A stretch of 64,000 nt of DNA, taken from positions 34,343 to 98,342 of the forward strand of contig DAOUSN010000003.1 in NCBI GenBank assembly GCA_030627205.1, in the 5' to 3' direction. A program made the translations under genes and the position numbers. Each line of letters begins with the position of its first letter. Within the stretch, counting starts at the first letter, position 1. The notes under the pieces were generated by a model. It ran no database searches and was not told the DNA's origin. It saw only the letters and a program-made list of their open reading frames with translations. This DNA comes from Methylococcaceae bacterium. GTDB taxonomy: Bacteria; Pseudomonadota; Gammaproteobacteria; Methylococcales; Methylomonadaceae. Below are positions 61,756-64,000 of this stretch, in pieces.

Positions 61756-62807
61756 GCGACTACTTGCTTGCAGTATTGGTGAATTGCATCTGCTCTATTT
61801 AAATTATTAAGTAAATAAATCAAACTATTACCCACTGCATGAGCTAAATTCACAGGTACCGCATTACCAATTTGTTTATATTGCGCTGACATTGACCCCA
61901 TGAACTGCCAGTCATCAGGGAAAGTTTGTATGCGTGCATACTCACGCACGGTTAAAGGACGCGTTTCATCAGGATGACAGCGTTCGGTTTGATTTTGAGC
62001 GGGTGAGCAGGTCAGTGTTAAACTTGCTTCATTCCATGACAAACGTCGCGCCATGCCTGTTTTTCCACCGCCTAGAAAATAACTTTTTTTCATGTATTCC
62101 CGCTGAATATCTTCGGGTAAATGTCGCCAACAACCACCCGCTGGTACTAAATCTAATACAGCCTTCTTTTTCGGTGGATACAGTTGCCCAAGGGATTCTG
62201 GTACATCACAATCATATAATTCACCTGCTTTTAAGCCATCTCGCAAGGTCATTACGCGTTCATGCTCTTTAGGAAAACTAAAGGCGGCTTTATTCGCCAA
62301 ATCATTACGCACGCCCACCAAAAACAAGCGTTCACGTTTTTGTGGTACGCGGTAGTGCATCGCTTTTAAAACCGAAGAAGCCACTAAGGTGTATCCTAAA
62401 TCGACAATCACATTTTTAATGATTTCCAAGGTACGTCCGCCATCGTGACTTAATAAGCCGCGAACATTTTCCGCTAAAAACACTGCTGGCTGAATTTCCC
62501 CAATCGCTCGGGAAAATTCAAAAAACAACGTACCACGTACATCATCAAAACCGCCCCGTTTACCTGCATACGAAAATGATTGGCACGGAAAACCGCCTGA
62601 GACAAAATCAACATTGTAGCGATACGGCATAAAGTCTATATTCGCAATATTGTCCTCCATAATGTTCCACTGTGGGCGATTATGGCGCAACGTGGCACAG
62701 GCGTGTTTATCAAGTTCGTTGAGTAACACCGCGTTAAAGCCTGCTTTTTCCAAGCCCAGTGCTAAACCACCCGCGCCTGCAAATAATTCAATGGATTTAA
62801 AACTCAT
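61752..62807 (-). CDS. DNA (cytosine-5-)-methyltransferase of a type II R-M system
   Basis: FKSIELFAGAGGLALGLEKAGF; VSGGFPCQSFSYAGKRGGFDD; VFLAENVRGLLSHDGG; RLSWNEASLTLTCSP; QIGNAVPVNLA. Confidence 0.96.
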   Translation of the reverse strand: MSFKSIELFAGAGGLALGLEKAGFNAVLLNELDKHACATLRHNRPQWNIMEDNIANIDFMPYRYNVDFVSGGFPCQSFSYAGKRGGFDDVRGTLFFEFSRAIGEIQPAVFLAENVRGLLSHDGGRTLEIIKNVIVDLGYTLVASSVLKAMHYRVPQKRERLFLVGVRNDLANKAAFSFPKEHERVMTLRDGLKAGELYDCDVPESLGQLYPPKKKAVLDLVPAGGCWRHLPEDIQREYMKKSYFLGGGKTGMARRLSWNEASLTLTCSPAQNQTERCHPDETRPLTVREYARIQTFPDDWQFMGSMSAQYKQIGNAVPVNLAHAVGNSLIYLLNNLNRADAIHQYCKQVVA

Positions 62808-63541
62808 AAGTCAAACTGCTCAAAGCCTTGGTATTTTTTAAAAGCGAGCAAATACAGACTTTTTGGTAAATTAGGGGATATTTTTTTCAGTTCATCAAAA
62901 ACGGTGTTTACACTGCTTCTTTGTGACAGTGAGTTAACCACTTCTTCAATCACAGCGGGTAGTTTTTCACACAACTGTTTAAAAGCAGTGGGTTCGCCTG
63001 TGACTATTTCGTAAAATTTATCAATGGAAACTCGACGAATTTTCTCATGAAAAATTTTGTTTTTATTGATACTCGCTACCCATTTCACATTTTGGCTTTT
63101 AGTGGCAATGACCTCAACCAGCATACAGATTGCATCAGGTTCTTTAAGTAGCCTATCTTGCATTCCAATATAGGTTTTTTGTGCAGAGGATGAATTCATG
63201 GTGTTGTGCTTATTTTTCATTTCAACATAAATTTTTTGCGTATCATTCACTACATCAAAACCCTCGTCAGGTACTCGCCAACCCTCACCGATATATTTGA
63301 AAATATTTTGATGAAAATAACCGATATGATTAGTATTGGATTTATCTAATTGTCTTAAAATTTCAGATTCAACCACTTCTTCAATACTTTTATCATAAAC
63401 TTTTGCATCAAATGTTAGTTTGACAGGGTCAATAATATTCTTATTGAATTCAGATAAATTAATGGTAAAGCGATATTTTTCAACCGTTTGTTGGACGTGA
63501 TTGAACAAATCTATATTGCTAATAAATGATAAGTTATTCAT
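62804..63541 (-). CDS. Eco47II/Sau96I-like type II restriction endonuclease
   Basis: NNLSFISNIDLFNHVQQTVEKYRFTINLSEFNKNIIDPVKLTFDAKVY...NHIGYFHQNIFKYIGEGWRVPDEGFDVVNDTQKIYVEMKNKHNTMNSSSAQKTYIGMQDRLL. ATGA-coupled to the m5C methyltransferase. Confidence 0.8.
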   Translation of the reverse strand: MNNLSFISNIDLFNHVQQTVEKYRFTINLSEFNKNIIDPVKLTFDAKVYDKSIEEVVESEILRQLDKSNTNHIGYFHQNIFKYIGEGWRVPDEGFDVVNDTQKIYVEMKNKHNTMNSSSAQKTYIGMQDRLLKEPDAICMLVEVIATKSQNVKWVASINKNKIFHEKIRRVSIDKFYEIVTGEPTAFKQLCEKLPAVIEEVVNSLSQRSSVNTVFDELKKISPNLPKSLYLLAFKKYQGFEQFDL

Positions 63542-63621
63542 TAAAATGTTACTCTTCGTTTTTGATTCTACTTATTGACTAAATTATGATTATAGCCTCT
63601 ATCTATCCAATAATCATAACA

Positions 63622-64000
63622 TCAATATAAACTATTCATTACAGTCGCATACGATGTCGGCAAAAAATAACAGCGCATAATCTGAGTCCCAATATGGGCG
63701 GAAACTTCATCTAACGCCTCTTTAGGGTATTGACTCGCCGACTTGCCCCACTTCACCGTCTTTTTTTTCAAAAATGGCAACACATCCGAAGTTTTCATTA
63801 ACGCGGCTTTTTCAGTATCAATTACCGCTAAAAAAGGCGGAATCGTTTCCCCTTTATTAAGCCCATCTTGCACATAATGCAATAATTGGGTAAACATCGC
63901 ATAACTAGAATGCTTGCCCGTATCTTTCGCTTCAAACCAAATTTCATCGGTACGAATATCAACTAAACCTTTGGTGTAACTTTTAAGTCCTAAGGCTTTA
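63622..64000 (-). pseudogene. 5' (N-terminal) part of a large gene, open to the window edge, possibly the other half of the 61.4-61.7 kb remnant
   Basis: Minus strand from the edge: KALGLKSYTKGLVDIRTDEIWFEAKDTGKHSSYAMFTQLLHYVQDGLNKGETIPPFLAVIDTEKAALMKTSDVLPFLKKKTVKWGKSASQYPKEALDEVSAHIGTQ, then a short tail IMRCYFLPTSYATVMNSLY*. The frame has no start inside the window. Confidence 0.6.

Noticed and set aside
62804-63541. Checked whether GGWCC/GGNCC sites look avoided, as expected for an active Eco47II-like system
   Set aside because: Several GGACC sites are visible (e.g. near 12735, 23612, 29113). A proper count against expectation was not possible by eye, so no claim is made.

Overview
This AT-rich, almost fully coding window reads like a gammaproteobacterial, probably methanotroph-type, chromosome; that assignment is inferred from mtdA + glyA and general gene content. 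Core genes include an ABC exporter, slt, fabA/fabB, fmt/rsmB, DUF4390/ntrY, glyA/mtdA, two PilU-like ATPases, argJ, lpxA, mutM, udg, rimI, ygiQ, dsbD, secB/gpsA, ubiJ/ubiB, coaD and rnfC/rnfD. Accessory material is interleaved with these genes. (1) An mtoX (SBP56 methanethiol oxidase) operon has a SCO domain fused to a di-heme peroxidase, with a divergent-like TetR gene and two matching candidate operators. (2) A metallophosphoesterase / AAA ATPase / HNH operon resembles Septu (PtuAB). Its HNH gene carries an in-frame stop, and the operon is coupled to lpxA. (3) A CHAT-protease/AAA protein and an AAA/16-repeat WD40 protein sandwich rnfC-rnfD in one apparent transcription unit. (4) A cusCBA copper/silver efflux operon contains a MazEF-like toxin-antitoxin pair and has a His/Cys/Met-rich secreted protein upstream. 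(5) A ZnuD-like receptor and zur operon has a near-perfect Zur box. (6) An Eco47II-like type II R-M pair appears to replace the middle of another large gene, with candidate remnants on both sides. I also recovered three coding regions missing or truncated in the ORF track: a rubredoxin, the edge-truncated ABC exporter, and the 5' extension of the 61.4-61.7 kb remnant. No tRNA, rRNA or CRISPR was recognised. All family calls come from reading motifs, not from database searches.
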